Source: Penelope pileata (lineage: Eukaryota > Chordata > Aves > Galliformes > Cracidae). From it: a stretch of DNA of 64,000 nt. Under the pieces are notes generated by a model. The model was given only the letters and a program-made list of their open reading frames with translations. It made no database searches and was not told the DNA's origin. Positions 36,501 through 44,900 of this stretch are shown here, in pieces. The position numbers were made by a program, and so were the translations under genes. The stretch covers positions 312,212-376,211 of the forward strand of contig WBMW01005496.1 of the NCBI GenBank assembly GCA_013396635.1, in the 5' to 3' direction. The stretch's first letter is position 1. Every line of letters starts with the position of its first letter.

Positions 36501-37031
36501 AGTGCAGGAGCCAGCACCTCCGCTGTGCTCCCTGGGCAGCTGCAGCCCTGCACCGGGTGCTCTGCCACGAGCTCAAGCCCTGACCTAACAGTTCCCCTGC
36601 AGGCCTGCAGCACCCTGTGGAGGGCTGGGCTGTGTGGTGGTGAAGGGGCTCAGGTGGAGCATCCCTCTAACAAACAGTCCTTACGCGGGGGAGCCCCATG
36701 GGCACGCTGCCCCCCCGCAGGCACCAGAGGGCTGTGCAGAGCGTCTGGGAGCACAGCAGTGTGTTCTGCTGGTGTTTCACCCCTGTGAGGACCTCACTGG
36801 GTGCTGGGGGTGCCACTAATCCAACCCCCCCCGTTACCTGGGTGTTGCTGAGTGGTATGGCACTGTTCCTCTGCTGTTCCTCTGCCCCGCAGGCTGAAGA
36901 AGAGTCAGGAGCAGGCGAGTGAGTCCGCATCCGCACCCGAAACCACTGATGAGGCCGAGACAGAGGCTGAGTCCGAGGCCTCCAACCTGAACATGTGCAG
37001 CTCCGTGTGCTCCTCGGCGGGCAGCAGCTAG
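9488..37031 (+). CDS. STK32C: STK32C (YANK3) serine/threonine protein kinase, eleven exons, N-terminus outside window
   Basis: Split gene for a cytosolic AGC-like Ser/Thr kinase of the STK32/YANK family. Physiological substrates are poorly known, and this assignment is by family. The joined coding exons (9488-9543, 28374-28525, 31310-31483, 31818-31855, 33470-33559, 34025-34128, 34212-34328, 35272-35397, 35472-35603, 36105-36172, 36893-37031) give 397 complete residues plus a split first codon. Numbering from the first complete codon: glycine loop GKGSFG 12-17, ATP-binding Lys34 in YAMKYM, helix-C Glu53, HRDVKPDN 126-133, TDFN 145-148 in place of DFG, APE 170-172. A Lys-rich tail (KKKKR near 309) is followed by an acidic, Ser/Cys-rich C-terminus. 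All phases agree and no internal stop is seen. The vertebrate protein is about 490 residues, so roughly 90 N-terminal residues are missing upstream. STK32C rather than STK32A or B is chosen from the C-terminal sequence and the DPYSL4 neighbour. Confidence 0.95.
11834..11849. repeat. Poly-T tract, 16 bases
   Basis: An uninterrupted T run on the + strand within intron 2. It could be a mononucleotide microsatellite or the reverse complement of a retroposed A tail. No retroelement body was recognised beside it. Confidence 0.8.
11991..12125. repeat. 30-bp minisatellite, 4.5 copies
   Basis: The unit TGGGGCTGCAGGCAGGGCTG followed by TGTGTGTCCC is repeated perfectly four times, then breaks off after 15 bases of a fifth copy. 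Because 30 is divisible by three, all frames stay open across it and create artificial repetitive open frames on both strands. Confidence 0.95.
13085..13269. repeat. 26-bp minisatellite, about 7 copies
   Basis: The unit GAGGCTGCATCCTGCTGTGC followed by CCCTGG starts with a variant copy carrying three extra bases (13085-13113). It continues with nearly perfect copies from 13114 and ends with two copies carrying single substitutions (near 13241 and at 13244). The period is not divisible by three, so translations cycle through all three frames as a 26-residue pattern. Confidence 0.95.
16980..18325. repeat. 18-bp minisatellite with 71 perfect copies plus edge variants
   Basis: The unit GCTGTGGCTGCAGGGCAC repeats without a visible substitution from 17030 to 18307, which is 71 copies. 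Both edges carry the same variant unit with GGCAGCGGGG (5' at 16980-16997, 3' at 18308-18325). The 5' side also has two 16-base copies with TCTGG. Each unit has one CTGCAG palindrome and is strongly G-rich on the + strand, the sense strand of STK32C. All six frames are open through it, giving meaningless ORFs of 450-665 residues. It lies in intron 2 and is not coding. Confidence 0.97.
21255..21390. repeat. Degenerate repeat around GGGTTGTGTCAC
   Basis: Four or five diverged copies of a unit containing GTTGTGTCACTGTGC or close variants occur in succession within intron 2, just after a short CpG-rich patch (21160-21250). The spacing is irregular, at 24-45 bases. It looks like an old, decayed tandem repeat. 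Confidence 0.6.
23080..25301. repeat. Direct duplication, copy 1 (2.2 kb)
   Basis: Bases 23080-24978 recur starting at 25524 with a constant offset of 2444. All stretches I compared are identical up to the TGC-rich minisatellite that closes the unit. Copy 1 ends in the minisatellite at a single N (25302). No exon was recognised inside. Confidence 0.95.
24885..25301. repeat. GGTGCTGTG/GGATGCTGTG minisatellite, copy 1
   Basis: A 9-base-based array of GGTGCTGTG, GGATGCTGTG and GTGCTGCAGGAT units, truncated by the single N at 25302. It reads as Cys/Gly-rich or Ala/Val-rich peptide in different frames, which is an artefact of the repeat. Confidence 0.95.
25302..25523. other. 220-base island between two single Ns: third copy of the minisatellite start
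   Basis: Bases 25303-25522 repeat 24759-24978 exactly (offset 544) and also match 27203 onward. The island is bounded by a single N at 25302 and another at 25523. This is the pattern of contigs ending inside one tandem repeat and joined with minimal gaps. Confidence 0.95.
25524..27758. repeat. Direct duplication, copy 2
   Basis: This repeats 23080 onward at offset 2444. Only the closing minisatellite differs: copy 2 has an inserted block of units near 27437-27475, one T-to-G change near 27601, and it runs out into unique sequence after 27759. The identical unique part and the slightly different VNTR suggest two haplotypes or two overlapping contigs rather than an old duplication. Confidence 0.93.
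27329..27758. repeat. GGTGCTGTG/GGATGCTGTG minisatellite, copy 2 with its real right edge
   Basis: Same 9-base-based array as at 24885, here complete. It ends in GGATGCTATGGGTGCTGCC and then unique sequence. This copy therefore probably represents the true right boundary of the locus. Confidence 0.93.
28374..28525 (+). CDS. STK32C: STK32C coding exon 3: catalytic lysine and helix C
   Basis: 152 nt, phase 0 in and phase 2 out. It encodes [20 protein letters not shown] and continues to FLVNL plus two bases of a Trp codon. Lys34 of the numbered protein is the ATP-binding lysine and Glu53 its helix-C partner. The acceptor is TTTTGCTGTAG and the donor is CTCTG|GTGAGC. Confidence 0.96.
29182..29690. 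repeat. About 35-bp minisatellite broken by an assembly gap
   Basis: Units of the form TTGGGGACGTGCTGCCTGTT followed by GGTGTGTGGGGAGGA repeat on both sides of the 197-base N run at 29284-29480, with shorter variants (GGTATGGGGAGG) at the right end. The 102 bases before the gap (29182-29283) are repeated exactly after it (29481-29582). Confidence 0.9.
29284..29480. other. Assembly gap, 197 N
   Basis: A run of N inside the minisatellite of STK32C intron 3. The flanks are identical, so its true size may be zero or negative. Confidence 0.99.
30739..30956. repeat. Degenerate 14-bp repeat, about 15 copies
   Basis: Units resembling ATGTTTGCTGTGGG follow one another with substitutions (for example ACATTTGCTGTGGG, ATGCTTGCTGTGGG, GCATTTGCTATGGG) and a few length changes. 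It lies in STK32C intron 3, just upstream of exon 4. Confidence 0.85.
31310..31483 (+). CDS. STK32C: STK32C coding exon 4: hinge to HRD
   Basis: 174 nt, phase 2 in and phase 2 out. It encodes [20 protein letters not shown], the hinge region, and runs to [12 protein letters not shown] plus the first two bases of the HRD arginine. The acceptor is CTCCCCGCAG and the donor is CACAG|GTACTG. Confidence 0.96.
31818..31855 (+). CDS. STK32C: STK32C coding exon 5: catalytic loop micro-exon (38 nt)
   Basis: This encodes the catalytic-loop sequence (R)[12 protein letters not shown](G), holding the catalytic Asp128 and metal-binding Asn133. It enters in phase 2 and leaves in phase 1. The acceptor is CTCTTTCCAG and the donor is CAAG|GTAGGA. 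Confidence 0.95.
33470..33559 (+). CDS. STK32C: STK32C coding exon 6: DFN motif and activation segment
   Basis: 90 nt, phase 1 in and out. It encodes [20 protein letters not shown] followed by ALAGTKPYM. Asp146 is the metal-binding aspartate, and the usual Gly is Asn148, as is normal in the STK32 family. Codon use is AT-rich (TTA, ATA, AAT, ATT), unlike neighbouring exons. The acceptor is TTTGTTTAAG and the donor is ATGG|GTAAGA. Confidence 0.95.
34025..34128 (+). CDS. STK32C: STK32C coding exon 7: APE motif and helix F
   Basis: 104 nt, phase 1 in and phase 0 out. It encodes (A)[20 protein letters not shown], then [14 protein letters not shown]. The D-W-W-S-L-G run contains the conserved helix-F aspartate. 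The acceptor is TTTCTGTTCAG and the donor is TGG|GTAGGC. Confidence 0.95.
34212..34328 (+). CDS. STK32C: STK32C coding exon 8: C-lobe
   Basis: 117 nt, exactly 39 codons. It encodes [20 protein letters not shown] and onward to [13 protein letters not shown]. The acceptor is TTTTCCCCAG and the donor is AAG|GTGAGG. The preceding intron is only 83 bases. Confidence 0.95.
34329..35271 (+). other. STK32C: STK32C intron 8
   Basis: A 943-base GT-AG intron. I see no repeat array, exon or RNA gene in it. Confidence 0.8.
35272..35397 (+). CDS. STK32C: STK32C coding exon 9: end of kinase domain
   Basis: 126 nt, 42 codons. It encodes [20 protein letters not shown] and continues to [10 protein letters not shown]. 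The N-P-E-H-R run holds the conserved arginine of kinase subdomain XI. The acceptor is GTCACACAG and the donor is AAC|GTGAGT. Confidence 0.95.
35472..35603 (+). CDS. STK32C: STK32C coding exon 10: basic tail segment
   Basis: 132 nt, 44 codons. It encodes [20 protein letters not shown], then a basic stretch with [13 protein letters not shown] and a Ser-rich end. This segment is highly conserved in STK32C and helps separate it from its paralogues. The acceptor is TGCCCTGCAG and the donor is TCT|GTAAGT. Confidence 0.95.
36105..36172 (+). CDS. STK32C: STK32C coding exon 11
   Basis: 68 nt, phase 0 in and phase 2 out. It encodes [20 protein letters not shown] followed by RE, a likely helical C-terminal segment. 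The acceptor is ACCTTCAACAG and the donor is GAA|GTAAGT. Confidence 0.95.
36893..37031 (+). CDS. STK32C: STK32C coding exon 12: acidic tail and stop
   Basis: 139 nt including the TAG stop at 37029-37031. It encodes [20 protein letters not shown], an acidic segment, and the end [13 protein letters not shown]. Paired cysteines near the end make palmitoylation conceivable, which is inference. The acceptor is TCTGCCCCGCAG. Confidence 0.94.
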
Positions 37032-39450
37032 GCTGGGGCCGCACCGCCCGCCCCGCGCCGCGCTGGGGGACACTGGCTGTGCCCCACACACCGAGGTATG
37101 GTGGCTTCTCCAGTGGTGGCTCGTCCGATGGTGGCTCATCCTGCAGCACCGTAGCAAAGCAGTTCGTACAGAGCTGAGCTCTGGACTGACACGGACGCCG
37201 GCCGCTCGCCGGGTGCCTGCCGTGGGTAAGGGTCCTTGCTATGCAACCTGCCGGACGAAGCAGACCGATTCCCTTATTTTTCTTTTTTAATGTCAGATTG
37301 CTGATCTGGACATGTTTTTATAATACAATCCGGTGGTACAATACGTCTCCGGCACGGGAAAGCAGCAGCGAGGAGCTGGGCTGCCCGCGGGGGGCAGCAG
37401 CCCCTGGGAGCGGGGGGATGGGGCTGCGGTGCAGGGACCTACAGCACGGGGACAGTGCCACAGCGCAGGGACAGCCTTGTCCCCTCATCACTGCCAGAGT
37501 GTCTTTCCTGACTCGGGGTAAATACGTTTTTTGTGCGCTCTCCTGGGGCTGGGCAGTGGCTGAACAGCTGCTGGGCCCTGCAGGGAGCCCTGTGCTGCGC
37601 CGGGTCCTTCTGCCTCTGTTGGCCCAGGCCTGGAGGATGCGTTTGGTCACAGGTTTGGGTTTTGTTGGGAGCAGTGGGGGTGGCCTCACAGCGCTGCTCA
37701 GGCACGAAAGGAGGGCAGTGTCCTATTTCACCCTTTGGATTTACTTTATTTTCAGTGTAAAGTCAAAGTGCTGTACATAGTTTACCAAAACCTGTTCTAC
37801 CTTCTTGGTCAGACGGGCAGCCTCCAGCTGTGGACGATGCCTTTCTCCTTGTTTCAGAAGCCTTCACTCTGTGGGTTGCTCAGTCTGCTGCCCAGTGGCT
37901 TTGGGTTGCTGGCAATGAGCCGTGGTTGTGCAGCAGCGTGAGGCCGGGGCGATGCAGGCATCGGCCGTACCTGTGCTGGGTCTGCTCGCTGCCGGCGCTG
38001 AGGGGCTGCTGGGTTTGCATCCTTACTCTGTATTCCTAATGCAGAAGTGCATAGGAAAGGTTTTTAACAGGTGCAGACTCTTCTAGGACTGCTGCATTTT
38101 TAGTTTCTGTGGATGAAATAGAACGGAATAACCAGTGTAAAGCAATTTTACATGACACTAACCATTTATTTTCCACAGTTTTATGTGGGAATCAGTGGCT
38201 GATGTGTGCAGAACCAAACTTTCAGGAAATACTGACAGAGGCCTGAGGAGCACAGCCTTTATTTGGGCACCAGGGTGCCCCGTGGGCCCTGCACGCACTG
38301 CTGCAGCATGCTGCCAGGCCCTGCCCCCTCGCTTCCCAGCCCTCAGCGCTGTGCAGGATGCCCCTGGCAGCAGCGGGCAGAGCCCTGCACAGCCGCTGCC
38401 CCGGGATGGGACAGGTACAGTGCAGCTGCCTGGACCCAGCACAGGTGGGGAGGTGCAGCCAGGAGAGCCGTGTGCCTGCCCACAGCCAGCTGCTGCCAGG
38501 CTGCCCTGCCGGGGCCGAGGGACACGCCGAGCTGCTGGGGCCACTGTGCTGTGTGGCCGAGGCCCTGCGTGCTGCCTCACTGCGAGCTCCCTGCCAGCAC
38601 TGCGGATGTGTGCTGCCTGCTGGGGAGCGGGGTTCCTGGGTGCCTCTTTGTGCACAGAGCTCAGATGTGAGATTGAAAGAGCCGAGTCGCAGTGAGAAGG
38701 GTGCGTTGGCCCCGCAGCTGGGAGCTCGGTGCTGACTGCTCTGCAGCAGGGCCGGGTCCTTCCACTGCGAGCTGAGCATGGGGACACCATGCAGTGCCGC
38801 TGCTGCCAGCCCCCAGCACGGAGCTGGCAGGGTCAGTCCCGCTGGGTTACAGCTCCCCTGGAACAGGACACAGTGACTGTCTGCACAGAGACATTTAAAT
38901 ACATGTATTTTTTGTATGAGAGATTTATACAGGGTGTGCCATTATCTGCTGTGAGAAGTCCACGTCACCTATAAATTATTCTCCTTAAATTCTGCCATAA
39001 GGTTCTTTTCTGATCTCTGTTGTACTTCGAAGTTTTGCAAAGTTGCATATTTTTAAGTGTTTCCATTCCACAGACTTCTCTGGGAATTTGTGTAGAAACC
39101 AATGCCAGCTTGGGGCCGGATGGTTCTTTTGTTGCCAATTCTTCATTCCTCTGTACCTTGGCAAAAAGAGAGAAAGAAGAGTCATAAAGCAGCAGCAGCA
39201 ATGCCAGTAATATGAACTTGGCCTTGGGCAGTGCCGAAATCTTGATGCCTTGGTAGGGTGTGTTTTTAAATTATTTCAGTGTAAATCAGATATATAAAGT
39301 ATGCCGTTGTATTTATGTTCCTGCATTTCTGTAACTTTATTGCATGGCAGTACTACCATGTCACGGGATTTAAGTTATGACAGGTTTGTGTCTTTGCAGG
39401 TTCTGCAGACAGCCATTGCGTCTGTGCAGTAATAAATGTGCGTTTCTAAC
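37032..39450 (+). other. STK32C: STK32C 3' untranslated region
   Basis: About 2.4 kb follows the stop codon without a splice acceptor that would be needed. It ends at an AATAAA at 39431 followed by a TG-rich stretch (GTGCGTTTCTAACACTGCCA, then GGTGTTTG). The stretch at 37245-37330 and 38880-39440 is AT-rich, as usual for 3' UTRs. That this is one continuous UTR is inferred. Confidence 0.65.
39431..39436 (+). terminator. STK32C: Polyadenylation signal AATAAA of STK32C
   Basis: This is a canonical hexamer on the + strand, 2.4 kb after the stop, with a GT-rich element 25-40 bases downstream. It is the only convincing canonical hexamer I saw in this strand between the stop and the convergent gene. 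Confidence 0.65.
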
Positions 39451-41095
39451 ACTGCCAGGTGTTTGCCATCGTTCCTAGGGCATTGCTCTCTAGGGAGACA
39501 ATGCTGAATCCTGTCAGCAGTGCACATTACAGTGGCATTTCTTGTGCACACATCGCAGAGCTCTGTTGTTTAGCGCCCAAACTGCAGCAGTTGGTGCTGC
39601 AGCCAGAACCCCACCGAGCTGCGGTGCCGGTGCTGTGCCCTGTGCAGGAGCTCAGCAGCAGCGGTGCGGGACAGGCATGTAACAGCGGCTTGGTGTGTGC
39701 TGGGTGCTCCTCGAGAGCCGAGGGCTTTGGAGTTGGGTCCCGGGGGTACCCAGTGGAGCTGGGTGGCTGCAACTGCTGCTGTGTGTAACTGCAGTGCAGT
39801 GCTATGTTGCGTTTCATTGTATTGCATTGTTATATTGTATTGTGTTGTTGCGTTGCACTGTGTTGGTGTGTTGCTGCAGTGCGTTGCATTGCTGCATTGC
39901 GTTGTGTTGTGGTGCTGCATTGCGCTCCATTGTGTTGCGTTGTGTTGCATTGTTGCATTGCGTTGTGTTGCTGGGACAGCCCTGAGGACAGGGACATGTG
40001 CTGCTCCCCACAGTGCTGGGGCCGCTCCCCAGGTGCAGGTGAGGAGGGACTGCAGCAGGGACAGCCTTGGGCCGTGGCCGCTGCTCTGCACCCCACAGCT
40101 GCTGTGGGTCGGGCAGCACTCCTCAGGTTTTGTGCTCATCCCAAAGGCTGGCACGGGGCCTGCAGCAGAGCCCCCTGCCCCCACCTGGGGCTGGGCACAC
40201 ACACTGGGCAGCGCCCACCTCCCTGCCTGGGCCAGCACTGACCCAGAGCCCCTGGGGCTGTCACTGGGAAGTGGGGCTGTGCAGGCTGTGGGATTGCTTC
40301 CTGCACACTCAGACAGGGCTGCAGGTGGCCGCAGCCCCAGGACGGGGCTCAGCCCTCGTGCAGGGGCACCGCAGAGTGCAGTTTGTCTGCACCGCCGAGT
40401 TCTGTGGTCAGGGTGACCCCGCGCCAGCGCTCCCCCCAGACCGCTCCCCTGGGGACAGGGACTGCGGCTCGGCCCTGGCTGCTGGAGGGGCCAGCAGGGA
40501 GGGGACAGTGTCCCCCAGCCCTGGGACCCTAAAAGGAGGGAGCCCAGGTGCTTCCCTGGCCAGGAGCAGCTGCCCTGGGGCTGTGCAGGACTGGGGAGCC
40601 CCGGGCACAGCCCATGCTGCAGTTCCTGGCTGTGTCCCTCCTCGCTGCTGCGTTTCAGCATCGCGCAGTTCAGGAATTAATTCAGGTGAGTGTTTTCTCT
40701 ATTTTGCAGTTCTCAGAAATGCTTTTCTTTAGAAAGAAGCAAAACACCATTTGCAAAGAAAATAAAGGGTGCTCAATAGCCTCATTGCATTTGCAGGCAA
40801 AAAAAAAAAGTAAGAGTCATTAATGAAAATTCAGGTATATTTCTTTAAACAAATATATCTGAACAAATGCATTTTATACGTTTGACACAGAAGTTCCTAC
40901 AGGTAATTGCAGATGCAGGTCAGAGCGGATCATCGGAACACCCCCCACCAAATGCCCTTCTGGGCTCAGGGTGTGGGCACAGCCCAGGTGCAGCACGGCC
41001 ACGCAGGGACGAGGGGCAGGAAGCAGGGGTGCACCCCGCTGGGCAGGAGGAGCCGAGGGAGGAGCACACAAAGATGAGAGGTCAGCCGTCACTTC
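39451..41095. other. Intergenic region between convergent STK32C and DPYSL4
   Basis: About 1.6 kb separates the two predicted poly(A) sites. It contains the TTG-rich repeat at 39786-39973 and a GC-rich stretch (40000-40630). No gene was recognised. Confidence 0.7.
39786..39973. repeat. Degenerate TTG-based pentamer repeat
   Basis: About 190 bases are made of units such as TTGCA, TTGTG, TTGCG and TTGTA, with occasional 8-base spacing. On the - strand it reads as CAATG/CAACA-type repeats. It lies between the two convergent 3' ends. Confidence 0.85.
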
Positions 41096-41111
41096 AGGAT
41101 GTCAAACAAAG

Positions 41112-41117
41112 TTTATT
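41112..41117 (-). terminator. DPYSL4: Polyadenylation signal AATAAA of DPYSL4
   Basis: TTTATT on the + strand reads AATAAA on the - strand, about 765 bases beyond the DPYSL4 stop. It is followed on the - strand by CTTTGTTTGACATCC, a plausible cleavage context. Confidence 0.7.
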
Positions 41118-41880
41118 CCAAGCAAGGAACAGCAAATGAAGGGTGAGCCATTCTGTCAGAGGTACATGCATGGGTGTGTGGCATAGAGGTTCCCCTCCAC
41201 TGCACATACTTCAGCTAGAACACACAGCCTGTAACGGTTTTATGAAAGAGTCCGTCAGGCGCAGCTGGCCTTCAGATGAGCCTTTTGCAAGACATACACT
41301 TGGTACCTGAAAAACCATAGAAACACCCCTAAAACCCGAGCCCAATGCACTGGCAGCAGGCAGGGTGCAAGGCTCTGCCAGCACAGCCCTGGCCTGGCAC
41401 TCCCCCGCCCAGGACACCCGGTGACACCTGGTGACACCGCGGGCTCATGGCACTGCGCCGGGCAGCTCGGTGACAGCTGCAGCATGGCACAGCCAGCACA
41501 CAGTGCATGGACGTGGTGGTGGCTGGAAGCCCTCATGGGAAGGGCAGTCACTGGGACAGAAAGGAGCGGCCTCCAGGCAAACCGCTCTGGTGACGGGACA
41601 GCGAGCAGCGCCGCTGAACACGCTTCACAATGTACTTCTAGGTGTCGGCATGCATACGCTAAGGGCTTCTGAGTATCTAGGTGAGAAACAGCCTGGGAGC
41701 TCTAGGAGCAGGAGACACACGGATGGGCGAGCTACCTCTGGGGTGGGCTTTGTCTACCTTCTACCTAAAAGGGGCCCGGGGCAGCGGATGAACGCTTCAC
41801 TTCCATCCCAAGCTCGAGGGACCCAGCCGTGCCGTTCCCGGCCGGCCCTGGCAGGAGCCGCAGCGCCGCGGGCAGCAGCC
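41118..41880 (-). other. DPYSL4: DPYSL4 3' untranslated region
   Basis: About 760 bases lie between the stop codon at 41881-41883 and the AATAAA. No splice acceptor is required and no repeat was seen. The extent is inferred from the hexamer. Confidence 0.65.
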
Positions 41881-41972
41881 TCAGGACAGGGAGGTGATGT
41901 TGGAGCGCCCGCCCGGGGGGGCCATGATCTTCTGGGCCGTGCGCCGTGCAACGTGGTCGTCAGCCTGCGAGC
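41881..41972 (-). CDS. DPYSL4: DPYSL4 coding exon 14: C-terminus and stop
   Basis: 92 nt, phase 1 in. It encodes (G)SQADDHVARRTAQKIMAPPG followed by GRSNITSLS and TGA. The acceptor on the - strand is TCTCCTCCAG. The RRT and SNITSLS motifs are conserved across CRMPs. Confidence 0.95.
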
Positions 41973-44900
41973 CTGGAGGAGAGCAGAGGCAGGGGGTGAG
42001 GCATGCAGGGGTCCAATTGTCAATACATCTTAATTTGGATGCTGTACTATCACAGTGCAGTTTGCAATGACTTTCTGGCCTTTCAGGATTTAAAGGGAGC
42101 TTACAAAAGAGATGGAGACTGACTTTTTACATGGTCTGATAGCAATAGGGCGAGGGGGAATGGCTTTAAATTAAAAGAGGGGAGATTTAGGCTAGATGTG
42201 AGGAGGAAATTCTATCCCCAGAGGGCGGTGGGGCCCTGGCACCGCCCAGAGCTGTGGTGCCCATCCCTGGAGGTGCCCAAGGCCATGGGAGGGCCCTTCC
42301 AACCCAACCATTCTGGGGTCCCACGGTGCCCGAACACCTGTATGGCCCCTACCGGACAGGCTGAACCCCGACTGGTGCAGGTTGCGCACAGGCACGGCCG
42401 CTGCTTTGCCGGCACAGGCTGCGATCCTTGAGGCTGCAGTGGGGAGCACGGCCTTTGTGCTGAGGATGATGTCATGGACCGGGCCGTCGTAGAGCCCCCG
42501 CGGGACGCTGTGCACCTCGGCCAGCTGCGGGAGGAACGCCAGGCATGAGGCGCGAGGTGAGATGGAGCCTGGCCAGGTCTGGTCCCTTCCATCCCCTGCA
42601 AAGGCCCCNNNNNNNNNNNNNNNNNNNNNNNNNNNNNNNNNNNNNNNNNNNNNNNNNNNNNNNNNNNNNNCCCCTCCCACCCCGCAGCTGATGCCCCAGC
42701 CCCACGGCACAGCCCCGGGTGGGGTCCCCAGGCTCCTGGCCCAGCAATGAGCTGCATGAAGCCCCCATGGCCGGGCAGCAGTGTCCCAGAGGCACACACC
42801 TTAACCAGCCCTGTGCCAGCGTCACGTCCACCATCTTCCATGTTCCTGGGCGGCAGAGGAGCCAAGCCAGAGCCCAGCAATGGCTTCACCACCACCATTT
42901 CATCACACTTTTGCTTAGGGCTGTGTCTCCTCCACAGCAAAACAGCCTGACAGTCATTTGAGAACCAGAGGCTCAGCACGTCCTTGCTTTGCAGATGAGA
43001 AGTGCTGGGTTTCAAATTAAAGTGCACAGACTGATGGGTTATCCACAGGCACATAGCATCTTCCATCGCAGTGTTTCTCGTACGTCACCTTCATCTCATC
43101 ATGCTGAGCATCACAAAGACGCTGCTCTGAGCCATGGCCCACAGCGCTCCTTCTGAGCCTGGCTTCCTCCTAAGCTCCAGATCAGGGACCAGGAGACAGC
43201 ACGGGCAGACTGGTTGTTTGCATAGTGCCCAACGAGGCTGCCCAAATGAATTAAGTTAACAAGCAAATCACTAACTGCCTGGTTTGACATCCAGCTACCA
43301 TCTAGCCAGGAGACCGGGGACCTTTGGGACGTGGCAGTTATATTCAGCAGGCACCGCCTGTCCGTGTGACACCGGAGTGGCAGCGGCTGTCTCCTTCCAG
43401 AAGGAACATGAATGCAGCCTGACTGCAGCCCGAGGGCTCGGCCCCGCAGCCCTGCACAGCTCCCAGCACACAGGGACTGGGCTCCTGCGCCTGTGGGACC
43501 GCCCCGAGGCCCAGCCCTGCCATGCCCCCCTGCCCACCTGCGGGGCTGCAGGGACACCAGAAGCACCTACAGGGGCCACTGCTGCAATTGCCAGCGCCGA
43601 TGGTGCGTGGGGGATTCCTGCTTTTTGCTTCATACTTAATACAGTGTGCATAATGAAAATGTCTAACACAAGGAAAAGGGGAGGAGGGCGCAGTGTTACG
43701 GGGCTTCTTGTGCACGTGCATGCCCTTCCATCTCCTGAAGAGCTGTGCTGGCACCCTGAGAACTGAGGCTATTTCCAGTAACTACTGGATGCTCCATTAG
43801 CCATGGGCAGGGGCAAACAGCAGACCCATAACACAGGAACACAATCACCTCTAACAAAGGCAGAGATGAATTTGTCCTTCTACCTCAACACAAAACAAAT
43901 ATTGGGTAGAAGTCATGATTTTGCTCTGTAACTTTATACTAGGTAGATAGCACTACCACTGCTGGCACTGCAGTTACAGCACCGACACAGGCACTGCCTG
44001 TGCCACACGCACACGACAGCACTGACAGGGCTGCTGGCTCCGCTGCCTGCTGCACCCGAGGGCTCACCCGAACGGTGACTGCAGAACAACAGCGCGGAGC
44101 GCAGGCATTGCAAATACAATTCTTACCCTGTTTCTCGCCTTTATTCTTTTATAAACAAAGTCAGGGAACGTCTTTCTGGGAATGAAGCGGCCCGAGCCCT
44201 GGGTGACAGACAGCTTCCCGTCCTCAAGAACAACTCTTCCTTGGCTTATGACCACAGCAGGAGCCCCGTGGCACTCTGTGCCTTCAAAGATGTTGTACTC
44301 CACGTTCTGGAACAAACAAACCGCGATGCTGCGTCAGTGTAAGAACAGGCAGTCACAGCCGATCCCGTTACACACACAGACACTTCTGGTTTTTTTTCTA
44401 AAGATTTCACTAACAATAATTTTCTTCAATAAAAAAGCATTTTGGTGAAAAATCATTTGTGTCAAAAAACGTTTCTACGTTAATTTAAATCAACCCCATC
44501 TCTAATTCACCTCACACCATCTCAGATCCACCCCTCGCGTTCCACTACAGCTTTGTACCTGAGGCTCGCATTGGAAATGAATGTGGGGATGTCCTGGGGA
44601 GCCATGGCTAAAACACCACTGAGAGACGGCCCTGTGTATCTGCTGGGTGCCCTGCAGACCCCACACCGCCTGCAGGGCCCCAGGGCCCGAGGGGACAGAG
44701 CTGGGAGCTCGGGGGACGCTGGTGCACGGCTCTGGTGGCAGCACGGCTTTGTGCTCTCAGCAGCTGCTTCAGTTCATCGGCTGCACAGGCGTTCAGAGAG
44801 CTGCTGTCTGCTTTCCAAATTTGAATTTCAAAGTCCAAGTTGGTCAAACAGGAATTCTGTGAGCTAGGGTCCGTGCCCATGTTGCAGCGTGCCTCGGCTG

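Noticed and set aside
9488..37031. Assignment of the kinase to STK32A or STK32B
   Set aside because: The basic tail and the C-terminal exons fit STK32C, and the convergent neighbour is DPYSL4 rather than DPYSL3 or CRMP1.
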